Shown here piece by piece: positions 46,701 through 59,029 of a DNA stretch of 64,000 nt (positions are counted from its first letter, which is position 1; each line of letters begins with the position of its first letter). Source of the stretch: Rhizophagus sp. LPA8_4_AMF (taxonomy: Eukaryota; Glomeromycota; Glomeromycetes; Glomerales; Glomeraceae); NCBI GenBank assembly GCA_021464525.1, contig JADRCO010000006.1, positions 28,039 to 92,038 on the forward strand. The letters are read 5' to 3'. Made by a program: the position numbers and the translations under genes. The notes under the pieces were generated by a model, which saw nothing but the letters and a program-made list of their open reading frames with translations, was not told the origin of the DNA and searched no databases.

Positions 46701-47741
46701 TTATAAAAAAAACAAATCTTCTTTTAAATCCAATGGGAAATCATATCTAATTCTATTCTTAATTCTATTCCTTTGTTTATATTTTGTAAATTTTGGTATA
46801 TACCCTTTAATAACATGATATTGAAAAATATCATTATTAAGTTCTTCAGGTAAGATTTTTTCATAAGGTGATATTTTATCAAAATAATCCTTTGAAAAAA
46901 TATCATAATAACGAACTAAAGGGATTAATCTTTTCAAACTTTTTTGTAAAATGATAAAATCATCCTCCATCCATTTAGCAATTTCTTTTTTAGCAAGTGA
47001 AGGATTCCTCGCAATACCCCATTCAATCATCTTATCCCAAATAAAAATTTCTTCAATATTCAAATTCTCTTGATCGAAGATCGTATAAATCATTTCTTCT
47101 TCCAATAATAAAAACTTTTCAGAAGAAAAAATATATTTAGCCCTATCACAAATATAGTTTAAATAATGATCCTTCAATTTATAAAATAAATGATCATATT
47201 TTAAAATAGTACGTAATATTTCAAATGGATCCGATGAAAAAAATTCCATTATATTTTTACTCAAAACTTCTTGAACGTATTCAATAAATGACATATCAAG
47301 ATTAAGTTCATCTGCTGCAATCAAATAATCCAAAGCTAATGTTCCATCATTAGGATTTATATCAATTTCTCCACAATATAAATATCTACAAAAAAGAAAC
47401 AAGAAAAAAAAAAATGTTAATTTTTTCAGCATATATATATAAAATCTATATAAATAATTTAAAACAAATAAAAATACTTGCAATAAAATTTTTTGCAAGA
47501 CTAATTTAGAAATATTTGGTTTTTTAAATATGAACTTTCCGTCTTTCATTTCAGCCCAAGTTGGGGAAAGTGCAGAATCAAAATATGATGATCGCATCCT
47601 CAAAATAAAAGAGTGAGCGTAAACAACTTCAACGTTTGGTTCTTCTCCAACATAAATTATAACATCACAGTTCTTTTTTTGAAGAAAACTTGTTTTCAAA
47701 TCTTCAAGAACCTGAGGACCAAAAGCAGGCTTTATTATCAT
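46701..47741 (-). CDS. BTB-BACK protein without TLDc; GC-AG intron
   Basis: Exon 1 47741-47482, exon 2 47385-46701, giving 314 aa. The start is the ATG at 47741 (MIIKPAFGPQVLEDLK); the longer reading from 47813 adds a hydrophobic leader unlike the family. BTB core: NCDVIIYVG, YAHSFILRMRSSYFDSALS. BACK-like region: IFIWDKMIEWGIARN. The protein ends at residue 314 (DFPLDLKEDLFFL), so the TLDc domain of its paralogues is absent. Between the exons no GT donor keeps the frame, although the intron itself is fully open. The sequence GCAAGT at 47481-47476 with acceptor TTGTAG gives a 96-bp intron in phase 2 and restores an ungapped alignment (PNISKLVLQKILLYLYCG) with paralogues (PNISPEIMNHLLKYLYSG). 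Probably a Cullin-3 adaptor-like protein. If the intron is retained, the product carries a hydrophobic insert instead. Confidence 0.85.
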   Translation of the reverse strand: MIIKPAFGPQVLEDLKTSFLQKKNCDVIIYVGEEPNVEVVYAHSFILRMRSSYFDSALSPTWAEMKDGKFIFKKPNISKLVLQKILLQVFLFVLNYLYRFYIYMLKKLTFFFFLFLFCRYLYCGEIDINPNDGTLALDYLIAADELNLDMSFIEYVQEVLSKNIMEFFSSDPFEILRTILKYDHLFYKLKDHYLNYICDRAKYIFSSEKFLLLEEEMIYTIFDQENLNIEEIFIWDKMIEWGIARNPSLAKKEIAKWMEDDFIILQKSLKRLIPLVRYYDIFSKDYFDKISPYEKILPEELNNDIFQYHVIKGYIPKFTKYKQRNRIKNRIRYDFPLDLKEDLFFL

Positions 47742-50700
47742 GACTAAAATCACAGTTAGAGTAAACAAATTTGTAAAAAAAAAAAAATAATAATGGTACC
47801 TTATAAACCCCATATATATTAGATTTACGTAATAGGATCACGTGGTAAACAAAACACTTAAAAAAGTTGTTACACAACAATTATTTTTCTTTTTTCTTTT
47901 ATTGATAAGCGTGGGAATCTTTTTACGGTAAAAATGATTTGCAAGGGGGATATTGTATAGATTAAAAAAGCACTTGCTTTTGAATAATTTTTTTGGCAAG
48001 GTTAATATATATTATTAATAATAATAGTACAAAGTTGAATTATTAACTAACCCCAGAATTTATTTATTATATTGGCACTGGATAAATATTACACGTGTAA
48101 ATCTGTTGGATTGTTCAACTTGTTATTTTGTTATTTGTTTCTTTTGTGAGAAGATAAACTTTCTAAGAGTTTTCATGATTATTTATTCTTTTTAAGATTT
48201 TTTAGGCTTTACAAAAGTGGGTATTTTTGTTCTTTGGATTTAGAGAACATGATCATTTAATAGAACAATTATTTTATTTGTATTCAATTATTTTATATTA
48301 TTTTTTTTTTTTTTTTTGTTTTAAATTTTGGAAATTGAAAATTAGTATTTATTTACGATAACGGTACTAACAATACAATTTAACATTCTCTTCTGTTGTT
48401 ACTGAATTAATATTTATTCATTTCAAGCAATAATTAATTCTTTTAACATTTCATATATTTCATAAAAATTTGTTAATAATATTGCGGATTGGATTTATGA
48501 TAAAAGTTAATATTGAGAGCGTAAATCTTCGTTTACAAAATGGTTAAGATCGTTAAATTTATTGGATCATAAATTAAACACAATGGGTAATTTCCCAAAG
48601 CATCTGATAATCATAATAATCATAGATAATAATGCAGTGTTGCATAAACTGCATATACTCATATGCTGTTTCAAAATTCCCGTATACAACATAACTACAA
48701 TTCCAATTTGGTAAAATATTTTATAAAAATTTTCAATCGTTTCTTTTATAATTAAAGAAATAATGTAAAAAAATTAGTTTCACGATGATCTCATCGTCTA
48801 TATTCTTTAATTTTTTCGATGTAACTTATTTTCTTTTCAAAAGTTGTGTAATTTTTTGATTATCAATTCCAAAAAAAGCGAAATAATAATTTCATTGTTT
48901 ATCAACATACAACTATAATTAATAACTAGTAACTAATGATCCACTTAGAAAAACCAAGCCTTCCCACCACAGCTCAGCATCTTTGAGGCTTTTCCTATTT
49001 GTTTTTTTGGATGGGTGGCAGAGCTTTTTGTGTATCAAATTTTATTATGATAAAAAATAATATATTACTAAGATTTTGTATTATTGTTATTCCTTTTAAA
49101 GACTAAAGCGAATGAGAACTTCCATTAAGGGGAAGGAATGACATTCATACAACTTTACTCCCTTTTTTTTATTATTCATTTCATGAGTAATAAATGAATT
49201 GTTCAAAATTAGGAGAATTTCAATAGTTGTTAAAAAATGGGCATTTTAATATATACATATTTGGATACTAAAAAAAGATGTTTAAAATGGTTTCATTAAA
49301 TGATTGAATAACCAGAAATTAGCTAATTTTGCTCTAATCTCGGCTAAATGCGTATCATTTTGATACGTCACTTACGTGACTCGGTAACTCACGCCAATAA
49401 TAATTAATAATCCATGACTTTTATTGGTTAAAGCTTTTTAATAACATTACATCTAATATATTGCAGTATTTCAAATGATTTAACGTTAAATTGATTAATT
49501 GATTTTTTTTTTTATTTGTTTGTTATTATTTTAAATTTAATTCGGGGCCAACAATTAACGATCAAGCAAAGTTAATAGTCATTAGTTATTACGTTATTAT
49601 GAGTAAACCAAGATTTCAATCCCCTAGTTTGTAACAAATTTTTTTGGAGTGAATGTTCTAAATTTAAATAAGTAAAATAAAATAAATAAATAACTAAATA
49701 TATTTTTCAGTTAATATTGTTTATGTTTATATAAATATATTATTGTAAAACAATTACGTTGTTTCAATTTTAGTCATCCCATCCATCCAAAACAAAAAGT
49801 ATTATCTACATGCATAAAGTTTGATATTAATTTGGAAAGAAGAGTTTGATCATCCAATACAACATACAAATTTTGGTGATCACCTTCCAATCGGTTCAAT
49901 AAAATAATTTTTTTAAAACTGCTCCTTATTCTCCGTGGTTAGTGAATAACATAATAATACTGGATATATGCAACTGTGAACATTTCATTGTTGATGCCAT
50001 TATTATGCAAAGAGCTGTATAAGAAAGTAATTGTGTTCGTAATAATCCAAATCTAGTCTAATAGTTACGTTGTGTATTTTTGGTTGTATCGCTAAACTTG
50101 GCCAAATATGACACAGAACGTGTTATTGTTGGATGTACATTTGATATAGTGTTACTTGGCTATTTTATCCACTCTTCGCAATTGTTGAACAAACATCGGA
50201 ATGAGTAAGTACTTCTTATATCATCAAAGTTAAAAACTTATAAGGTTTTCATGGGACAGCTGGTTAAGAGAGAACCTATAATTTAGAAATCATAAAAGTT
50301 AATATTTTATTATCTCACATCTATGAGATAATAAAATATCCGTACTAGCAGACTAACGATAAGTGTTAACAGAAATATGTTATTAAATATATTTTAATAT
50401 TGTTTATTATTTAGAAAATAATATATTACCGTATTATATTATATTGCAAAAAAAATTAACAAATTTTAAAAAAAATATATGAGATTCATGAGATTGCAAT
50501 TATTCTTTTTAGATTTAATTATTTATTGAGGTTTCGTTCTTTTACCTTTATGCTTAAGTTCACACTATACTGTATATGCTATTGGCTCTGCAATTTTTTT
50601 TTTTTTTTTTTTATAATACCATAAGACCTTCTCACTGCATAGAATAAGATGGATAAATTACAAAGGATATGAGAGATGCTTCACCTTGCAGAAAATCTAC

Positions 50701-51507
50701 TGATACATCTATCTAAAACTTTTTATAGACACAAAAAAAATTCTCAGCCAATAAATTTCTTCTCACTTATCATATAAATCGTTCTTTATCAAGATTTCCT
50801 TCGCGTGACAATTTTCTAGAAAATTAAAAAACTTCTAAGGTAATTAATTCGTCAGTCAAACAATATAACGAAAAATGGCTTAGCGTACCGTAATAATAAT
50901 ATTGTAATACGAAGCCACCGTTAATCGGGAAGTCTATAAAGACGTATCATATGTTAATCAAGTCATGACATTATCTTCAAAATCTTTTACGGAATAATTT
51001 TTTTTCAATTCTAGATTCCTGGATCTCTATATTTTTTTCAGGCATTTTTACAGTTATAAAATTTAATGAGCTCCAAGTATTGAGAAGATCTATAGCATAT
51101 TCAGCCTCAATTTCCGGGTATATGTTGAAATAACATTTGTAAAAGCTACCAAAAAAAGAATTTAAATATTTCTTTGAGTTTGGGCACTATTCATGCCGCA
51201 ATAACCATTAACCGATGCAAGCCTTTATTCATAATCTATAGATGATAGATTAACATTTTTTAATTTTCGTATATTCGGCGAAAAAAAAAAAAATTCAAAT
51301 AATTATAATAATGATAATAATAAGTATAACAATATAATCAGCTTTATAGAAACAATGCATACATTTGATACATTTCAATAAAAACGAAAGTGGAAATAAT
51401 AAACATAAAAGGCATTCATTTACTTTTAAAATCCTTGGTATTTTTATTTTTAATTCCAAAAATTGACATAAAACATTTGAAAGTTTTGAAACGATTGTCC
51501 CAATTGA

Positions 51508-51538
<31 letters not shown>

Positions 51539-52937
51539 AGTATAAAAAAAAAAAGTCACCTGATAGATTTCTTTGTTTTTTTTTCTTAGCCTCAAACCCA
51601 TTTTTGGAAATTCAAAGATCGATTGCCAAAATAATGAGGCGCAGCAATAAACAAAAAAAAAATGAGGAGAAAAATTTTTTTTAAAATAAAACAAAATTAT
51701 ATTATATACGAAAGAATATTACTTTTATTATAAAAATAATCAATGATCAATTTTTTTTATTTGATTAATCACAATTAAAATAATTAAAAATTTTCGATTA
51801 TTATTTTATTGATCTTCATTAGGCTAAAAATTTTTTGAATTATTTAATATATTAAATATAGAAAATTCGAGATAACTTTAAAAAAATCATATCATATTTG
51901 ATATTCCATTAATTCTTAAATTGTTATGATCAGTTATTTTTTAAAAAGTATATTTATTATAAATTTATTATAAAGTAAGGTCTGATGTGCATTAAATGCT
52001 ACAATTCAATTTGATTTTTGTTTTCGTGACATGTTTTTCACATAAACAAGTCATGTTGGGAATGATCGTTAGATGTACGGAATCGACAAACGTAAAAAAA
52101 AAAAAAAAAATTGAAAATTTTTAAAAAAAAGGGTTGCAAAAAAAATATTTATTAGGAAATAGTTAAAAGAGAGAAATCGGAAATATTGAAGCTTATAAAA
52201 TCAAAGTTCATTTTTTTTTAAAAAGGAAAATTTCGCAATCTTAGGATCTACATTACACAAAATTACACATATTTTGAAATAAATAAATATCGTTAAACAC
52301 ATTTAAAATTATAAAAAAAAAACATACTTAAACATTTACTCTTTTTCTTACATTTTTATCTTACTAATTCTGTTTTCTTTTTTGTTTTGTAATTTACATT
52401 AAATAAAATTTTGATATTTGTAATAAATTTTGCCTAAAATTAAATTTTTTGTCTTTTTTCTAAGAAAATATTTTTAAGAGATTAGTATTAATTCCTTTAC
52501 CGCTTAAAAGAAAATAGTTTTATAATCTTTCTATATAATACACATATATACATATATAATAGTTTTTTTCACTCCCTTATTTTTTCAGTTAAAACTTGGT
52601 AAATTTCTTTATTAATATTTGTATTATCTTTATTGTATAATAATAATAATTTTTTTTTTTTTATACCTACAAATATAATATGTGTACTTAAGATTTTTTT
52701 TATTTCTATTTTATAATTTTCTTTTTTTCTAGAAGAAATTACGATTAAAAATTTTAACGTTGAAACCTGATTATTAAGGAATATATGATTTAATTATTTA
52801 TACAAAAAAATAATTATCTAAATAACCAACCATATACGACATCTGAAAAATTTTCCGTTACACATTTATAAATGATCAAAAATTTCCCCTTTTTTATTCT
52901 TTAAAATTTATCACTTACTCTTTTTACTAAATAATTT
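47742..52937. other. Long intergenic region, no gene recognised
   Basis: 5' flank of the BTB-BACK gene and upstream region of the six-exon gene. AT-rich, with long T or A runs (48300, 50597, 51510, 52097). No coding frame longer than chance, no terminal repeats identified. Confidence 0.4.
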
Positions 52938-53030
52938 TTCTCTCTCTCTCTCTCTCTCTTTCTTCACTTCTTCACTTCTTCACTTTTTTTTCTTTTTTTC
53001 TTTTTCTTTTCTTTTTCTTTTTTTTGTTGT
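52938..53030 (+). promoter_or_regulatory. Pyrimidine-rich promoter tract
   Basis: A tract of TC dinucleotides (TTTCTCTCTCTCTCTCTCTC) followed by three TTCACTTC-type repeats and further CTTTTT runs lies 125-215 bases upstream of the ATG at 53154. CT-rich tracts like this are common just upstream of fungal transcription starts. A TATATATAG string follows at about 53029. Confidence 0.45.
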
Positions 53031-53153
53031 ATATATAGAAAATTTTCTTCAAAACAGCTTTTATCAAAAAAATTTATTCTAAACTTTTATTTCAAGTTTT
53101 ATCTTCATACTTTTTATTATCTTTTAAATAAAATTTCTTATTAAACATTAAGA

Positions 53154-54693
53154 ATGGATGAAATAACGGCACAAAAGAAAACACAAGAACTTTACTCCTC
53201 TGTAACCAACTTACTTAAAGAACAAAATATGGAAATTAAGAAACTTTCCGAGAAACTAAATGTTAAAGAGGATGTTATCAGAGTATGTTCGATATGACTT
53301 TATCGTTCAACCGATTAAAAGATGAATCTAATAATCATCTTTTATTTATAGAATATCATGAAAGAAGAACGACCGGTGGCAACTAAAAGAAAACCGACCA
53401 CAGCATTTGATATTTACTGTGCGCAAAGAAGACTCAATGGCGCAGGTAAAATCATAAAAATAATGATTTTCATTTTCTAAGATTAGGATTTTTTATCTTA
53501 TTATAAAAAATTGAATTTTATTTTATTTTATTTTATTTTTTTAAAAAAAAGATGAGAATGAAGACGTTGAAGCCTGGATAAACCTTTCAAAATGCGATAA
53601 ATCAACGTATAGTCAGATAGCGAATGATTATAATAATGAACAAATGTATGAAACTGTACAATATATTGATGATAAGAATGAACGAGAACATACTTTAAAA
53701 CAAAGCATCCAAGAATTAAAAAACCTGGTAATTAATTTATAGATTTATTTAATTTTTTAAATAAAGAGATTTTTTCTTTTTTAACGAAAGAAAACTTACT
53801 ATTCTATTATAGTGTAAAGCAATTAGTCAAGAGTGTGGGTGTCATTTTCTTGTTGTTGGTGTCCAATCTAATATTGAGGATTCAACTGCATTTGGAACGG
53901 GAAATCTTAAAGATTTCTGTTCTGATAAAGAAACAACAATAAATCAGTTTAAAATTGATCTTGTTGATTATGTTTCGAATTGTCCTAATAATCAAGGTGC
54001 GTATGATCATATCGTCCTTTAAAATTAAACCAAATCGTAAAGGAATAACGATTATTTTTTTTTTTAAAAAAAATAAATAAATAAATAGAACAAATTAGTG
54101 ATGGTGATAACAATAATGATGATGATAGTGTAACTCATGAACAGAAATTATCAGAGAAAACCGAAGAATATAGTCCAAATTCTTTTGATTTTACTTTAAT
54201 GAGCAATGAAACAACTCCTGATGATAAATTTTCATACAATTCTAATGGTTTCAATCATAAGAAGAGAGGTGTAATGGATAATGAAGAAGATTTTAACATT
54301 CTCATAACTAAAAATGGTCGTGATGTTAATTTGGAATCGATGAATATAAGATCAGAAGTGTATAGATTTCTTGAAAATAAATTTCGTGAGTATAATAATT
54401 TTCGTTTATAATTCAATTAAAATGTTGGTATATTTATGTGATGTCTTTTTTATTTTATGAAAGAACAAGATACGAAATTAAAAATGGGTATTCCTTACGG
54501 TGATTGGAATAAACAAGAAAGTTTCGTTGTATCTGGTTGGCCAAGAAATATTGAATTTAAGGAGTGGGATGTTTTGAGTATGAACGAAAAGAAGAAAGTA
54601 TTTATGTCATTGAATAGATTACAATTTAATGTTCGACTTGATTCTAGCTTATCAAAGGAAAGGCGAGCTTCTAAAAAAAAGAGATTTGTATAG
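53154..54693 (+). CDS. Six-exon gene, possible HMG-box-like protein, 369 aa
   Basis: Exons: 53154-53282, 53352-53445, 53552-53727, 53813-53996, 54089-54385, 54464-54693. All junctions are GT-AG with matching phases (0, 1, 0, 1, 1), and the sum is 1110 nt. The N-terminus is a predicted helix (LLKEQNMEIKKLSEKLNVKE). Residues about 50-100 (KRKPTTAFDIYCAQRR, then AWINLSKCDKSTYSQIANDY) resemble a shortened HMG box: the P-x-TAF-x-x-YC start and the W-x-x-LS...Y...A pattern are present, but the middle is reduced. Next comes CKAISQECGCHFLVVGVQS, an acidic Asn/Asp-rich linker, and a C-terminal region ending in a basic KKKRFV. A nuclear DNA-binding role is plausible; the similarity is weak and not confirmed by a search. 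Exon model is well supported by phase. Confidence 0.75.
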
Positions 54694-55716
54694 GATTTAA
54701 TAATTCTTTCATTTTCTTACTCATTTTTTATAGATAGTTTTTTTTTAAAAAAAAAAAAAAGAAAGAAAGAAAAGAGGAAAGATTATATCTAAATTCATTA
54801 GCATTTTTTTTTTGAATTTTTACGTACGGTAATAATCTTTTAAAATAATAAATATATGATAAATATATATTAAATAATGATTTTGCAAAAATTTAAATTT
54901 TGATTTTTTAAATCGTATATTTGATTACGCTTAAATCTGAAATAAAATATTTAAAATAAATAAAGATCGCTATCCGTGGTAATTTCGTTCAAAGCGCTGA
55001 TTTCACCAGATTCTTTATGCTAGTGCAGTAGGGAACCCTGTTTCAAATTAGTATGGCGCCCAAAGGATGTTCTGGTTACATCAATGAAAACAAAGTAAGT
55101 TATGCGCGTAATTCGCGAAACGTACATGACACAGTAAATGAGAACGTTAAATATAAACAAAAATTTTTCAGTAACTAGTTTTATACGATAAATCTGACTA
55201 ACGTTTAGTAATCTAGATTTGTTATTATTTGAACTAGCTTCAGTATAATTTCATCTTCATTGTCTTTTTGTATTGATTTTGATGTCTAATTGTTCTCACT
55301 TGTTGGATTCGGAACATAACGATAAGCATCATTAATATCTAATAACTTGCCACTTTTAATATTTACGAATTCAAACGTTGTTTCAACATATTTTACAACG
55401 ATTTATTTCATCTATTAGAAATAGTTAACTTCAAGAGAATCTTTTAGATAAAGTAATCTTCATACTATATGGAGTATTATATTATTGAAATTTACCCGGG
55501 GAATTGTATTGACTCGTTGAAAACTTTTGTGAAATTTTCGGATTCTAATTACAAGAACCGAGTAATAAATCGAAGCTTCAACTAAAAATAATAAAATAAA
55601 ATAAATAAAATTAAAAAACGTTGACTCAAAAATTATTACATGTCAATATTCCTAATTGCAAATTAATCCCATAATGGACTAAAGATTAGAATTGCTAACC
55701 GTTTAACTTCTTTATA
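54694..55716. other. Intergenic
   Basis: 3' flank of the six-exon gene. An isolated coding-like start (MAPKGCSGYINENK with GTAAGT donor, about 55053-55099) has no partner exon. Nothing else recognised. Confidence 0.35.
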
Positions 55717-55916
55717 CACAGTGAAATTCGATATAATGGAACCATCCGTTCCATTAGTAAAGTTTGTCAAAAATCCGTTAAATCGAGAAACCCATTATAT
55801 CAAGGGTAAATTAATTGTAAATTATGTTAATCTGAACTAGACCCCAATTCCGATATATCAAGACTTTACTTATGTTCCTTTTATATCAAGGTTCTGGTAT
55901 ATCGAATTTCACTGTG
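55717..55916. mobile_element. Mariner-like MITE, 200 bp, perfect 19-bp terminal repeats
   Basis: Left end CACAGTGAAATTCGATATA and right end TATATCGAATTTCACTGTG are perfect inverted repeats (19 of 19), flanked on both sides by the dinucleotide TA (55715-55716 and 55917-55918), the target-site duplication of Tc1/mariner elements. The interior carries several copies of a TATATCAAG-type motif and no open frame. The perfect ends suggest a young insertion. Confidence 0.85.
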
Positions 55917-56036
55917 TATTACTTTCGCGAATCGCGGGATCAACTTGCGTCTAATAAATCTTCGTGATGGGCACTACCTTATGAAAATCTGATGGTGGTT
56001 ATGATGTCAACGTTCTAAAAGGGCTTATTTTTATTT

Positions 56037-56312
56037 TTAAATTTGGTGAAACTCATACAATAGTAAGTTTCTAGTAATAACGTCAATTACGTAAAAAGAA
56101 TCGGTGTAATTCATTTGGTCGAAGCCATAATTAGTTCTGTGTGATATCCAGGAGCCTGATTGTAAAAAATTACTGGAACTTCGTCTGATCCATGCTTGGT
56201 CGTCAACATTCGGGCATGAGCATGCCTCATAAGGAGCGGAGTTATTTTTATCCGTAGCGCAATAAATTCGTCGGTCTTGAGTGAGTTTGTTAGGTGTTTG
56301 AGAGCGAGTCAT
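56037..56312 (-). CDS. Uncertain 91-aa open frame
   Basis: ATG at 56312 (MTRSQTPNKLTQDRRIYCAT) to a stop at 56037. The region has higher G+C than its flanks and the predicted protein is not simple-sequence, with motifs such as EACSCPNVDDQAWIRRSSSN. I recognise no domain, no signal peptide and no paralogue in this window. It may be a fragment of a mobile element. Confidence 0.2.
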   Translation of the reverse strand: MTRSQTPNKLTQDRRIYCATDKNNSAPYEACSCPNVDDQAWIRRSSSNFLQSGSWISHRTNYGFDQMNYTDSFYVIDVITRNLLLYEFHQI

Positions 56313-56467
56313 GTTTGTATACAGTATTTGAAGTTATTGCGCTTTTTCTGTTTAGTGATGCTATCTTTGAAGACTGATAGCGTGATTTTCTGAAATTCGA
56401 TCAATAATTTGTTGCGTAATTTGAAAAGACATTGGGGATGAGATTAAACAGGCTTGATCTATAGCAG

Positions 56468-56890
56468 GAAATAACCCGCCGTATAAACTAACAGGCACTC
56501 GCTGTAACTTACGGCGAGTACCTGCTATTTTTTACGGCAAGTGCCAGTTGATTTATACAATTTCTATTCAAATATTAGAAAGTTGTGACATTTATAACTA
56601 ATATAAGATTTATAAATTAATAAAATTCCATTAGGAAATTCAAATAATGACCATATATCCATGAGTTTAGTATAGAAATATTTTTATTAATAATATCACA
56701 CATTGATTTATAAGCCATTTTACAGCAGGCACCTTCCACCCGTTATAACAGATATTCACCATTTGTTACAGCGAGTAACTGCCATTAGTTACGGCGGATA
56801 CCCGTTAGTTATATAACGGGTTACCCCTATATCCTTCTAATCTTAAGGATAGCCTGCAGCAAGTACCCACCGTAAGTTATAGCGGTTTTG
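56468..56890. repeat. Repeat with short inverted and direct TTACGGCGAGTACC motifs
   Basis: About 420 bp containing at least six variants of a 14-base motif (CTTACGGCGAGTACC, GTTACAGCGAGTAAC, GTTACGGCGGATACC, ATAACGGGTTACC and others) in both orientations. At 56492-56520 two copies face each other (GGCACTCGCTGTAA / TTACGGCGAGTACC) as an almost perfect palindrome. The outer edges (CCCGCCGTATAAACTAAC and CCGTAAGTTATAGCGG) look like imperfect terminal inverted repeats. Non-coding; probably a non-autonomous element or a protein-binding-site cluster. Confidence 0.55.
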
Positions 56891-59029
56891 TTACACACTA
56901 TGTTTAGTGACGGTCTTTTGACCGGGACGTCTTACTATAGACCTATAGTGATTGCCTGATTGGAAGAGTTTACGTAAAGGCGTAACGCAAGCACACTAGC
57001 ACGTTACTTTTATGTGTCCTTTTTATTTCTACTAATTTTGTGATGTGTGTCACATAAACTTAAGTGGGCGTTAGAAATTGGTTCCATTTTGCAAAAATAG
57101 TGTTACGTGGATAATTTCGCATGTCGCCGGTTTATGATAACGAGTAAATTAACGCCTTTAATTTAGCCAGAGTTGTGATACGTCTTGGTCTATGTTGCTG
57201 ATGTTTATAAGTTGGAAAGAGTTCATTGTTACAGAATTCGTTGAAGATTTTGCTTTGGATTGGTGTATCAGCAAGTGTTCTTGCTAGCTAGTTTCTTTTA
57301 AGGTTCTTTGTGTAAATTAACGAATTATTGTTCAGTAGCACCATGATTTACCGTGCACTTAAACTATATTGTAGAATTAAAACAACGACAACTCTATATG
57401 TTGATAGTTATTTTTTAATAGTTCTCCCATCTTTGGCTCTTATAATTTCATATTGACCTGAAAACATGCTACGCACATAATAATATTTGTGAACAATCGC
57501 TTGACATTAGCATTATTGTAAGAGAATTGACCCAAAGCCTTTGTGATACCGTGATAGTTATTTGACAGGTTCAATTGATCAAATAAACGCTAAATAAATT
57601 TGTCGAATAAGTGAAAATTACAGTATAAACCATGATGATGTGGTTTTCTTGATTCTTAAATTGATTGATTAATGAATTTATTTACTTGGCTTACCAATTT
57701 TTATTAATAATCTTTATTGTCAAAAGGATAATCTTTATGGACAAAGAATTATATTTTCATTTCTCATTAAATTAAAAAAGTGGTGAAATGTAATACCATT
57801 AAAATAAAATGATGTTTAAAAGAAATCTCTTTAATTAACCAATTGCAATTTTAATCGTGTTTAATAAATAGGCATGTTAAACGATCATCAGCATGATTGG
57901 TCAGTGTGAGATAATCCTCAATCATTGCGACTTCACTCACCTCATTTTACAATCGACTCAAAAATCGCATAAAAAAGAAGAAAAAAGAATCTAACAGCAT
58001 AATTTATAAATTGTAAATTATATAAAACCATTTATATGATTAATATTTACGTATTAAATTAATTCTTAAATATTATTAGTTCTTTACATTCAATTTCAAT
58101 CAATAAGTTCGAATTATAGTAAAATATTAACGCGATTAAAAGGTATATCATCAATTATCATTGTATGCCAGAGGTTCAATTTGAGTCTAAACATAATATC
58201 GTTATGTTTTGATTCTGAAATTTAAACGTGATTATATCGTCGCAGTGAGCTATCAGCATAATTTTTTGACAAAACCGCTATATCTAGTCGTATAATGAAA
58301 TTTATTATTTCTTGTGCATCATATTAGGCTATTAAATGTATTTTTTAAGATTAAAATTGATGCAATTCCCCATTTTAATAACTCTTCAAAATTTGCAAAA
58401 GTATCCCAAAGAATTATATCTTACAGAGTAATAGTACTTTTCCCAATAAAAAAAGCATTCAAGTTTCGACAATAATAAGTATTTATATTTCCGTAGGAAA
58501 AAATATTTTTCTTTAGTATTTTCGAAAAAGCGAGGTATTATGCTAATCTTTAAGTTATTGTGTATTATTTATTTATTTTTTTAAAGTTATTGAATTTTTA
58601 AAAACCCGATTTAATTTTTTTTTTCAAGGATCGTTTAATCATTTCATGAAATAATATTCTTTATTATTAATTTTTATATGATACTAAACATAGTTTTGCC
58701 ATATCACTCTCTGTATAAGATCACATCTTTATAAACACTTATTTTTACTAACCTACATACCAATCTTTGTAAGTAGTTGATAACGCAGCACGTGATATTA
58801 ATCAAGTAGAAATAATTTTGTGATACTTCCATTTAAATATATATTTCGGCTGTATCGGCCGAAAAGTAAAGCCTTTTCCGGGTTTATTATGTATAACAAA
58901 CCTAATTTTTCCTTTTCACATGTTAATTGTTTTAAGGATCAATTTAATCGTAACAACTCGTTACAAATTAGATGTGTAACAAGTTGTTACATATTTATTC
59001 TTGTTTTAATTTGAAATCATCTATAGGTT
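56891..59029. other. Intergenic
   Basis: No gene recognised. A near-perfect inverted repeat, GTAACAACTCGTTAC / GTAACAAGTTGTTAC with an 11-base spacer, lies at about 58950-58990 shortly upstream of the kinase pseudogene. Confidence 0.4.

Noticed and set aside
47386-47481. Reading the BTB-BACK gene as a single 370-codon exon
   Set aside because: It inserts a hydrophobic stretch into the BTB fold exactly where all paralogues have an intron; the GC-AG solution gives a gap-free alignment.
55053-55099. ATG with MAPKGCSGYINENK and a GTAAGT donor
   Set aside because: Looks like a first exon but no in-phase second exon could be found downstream.
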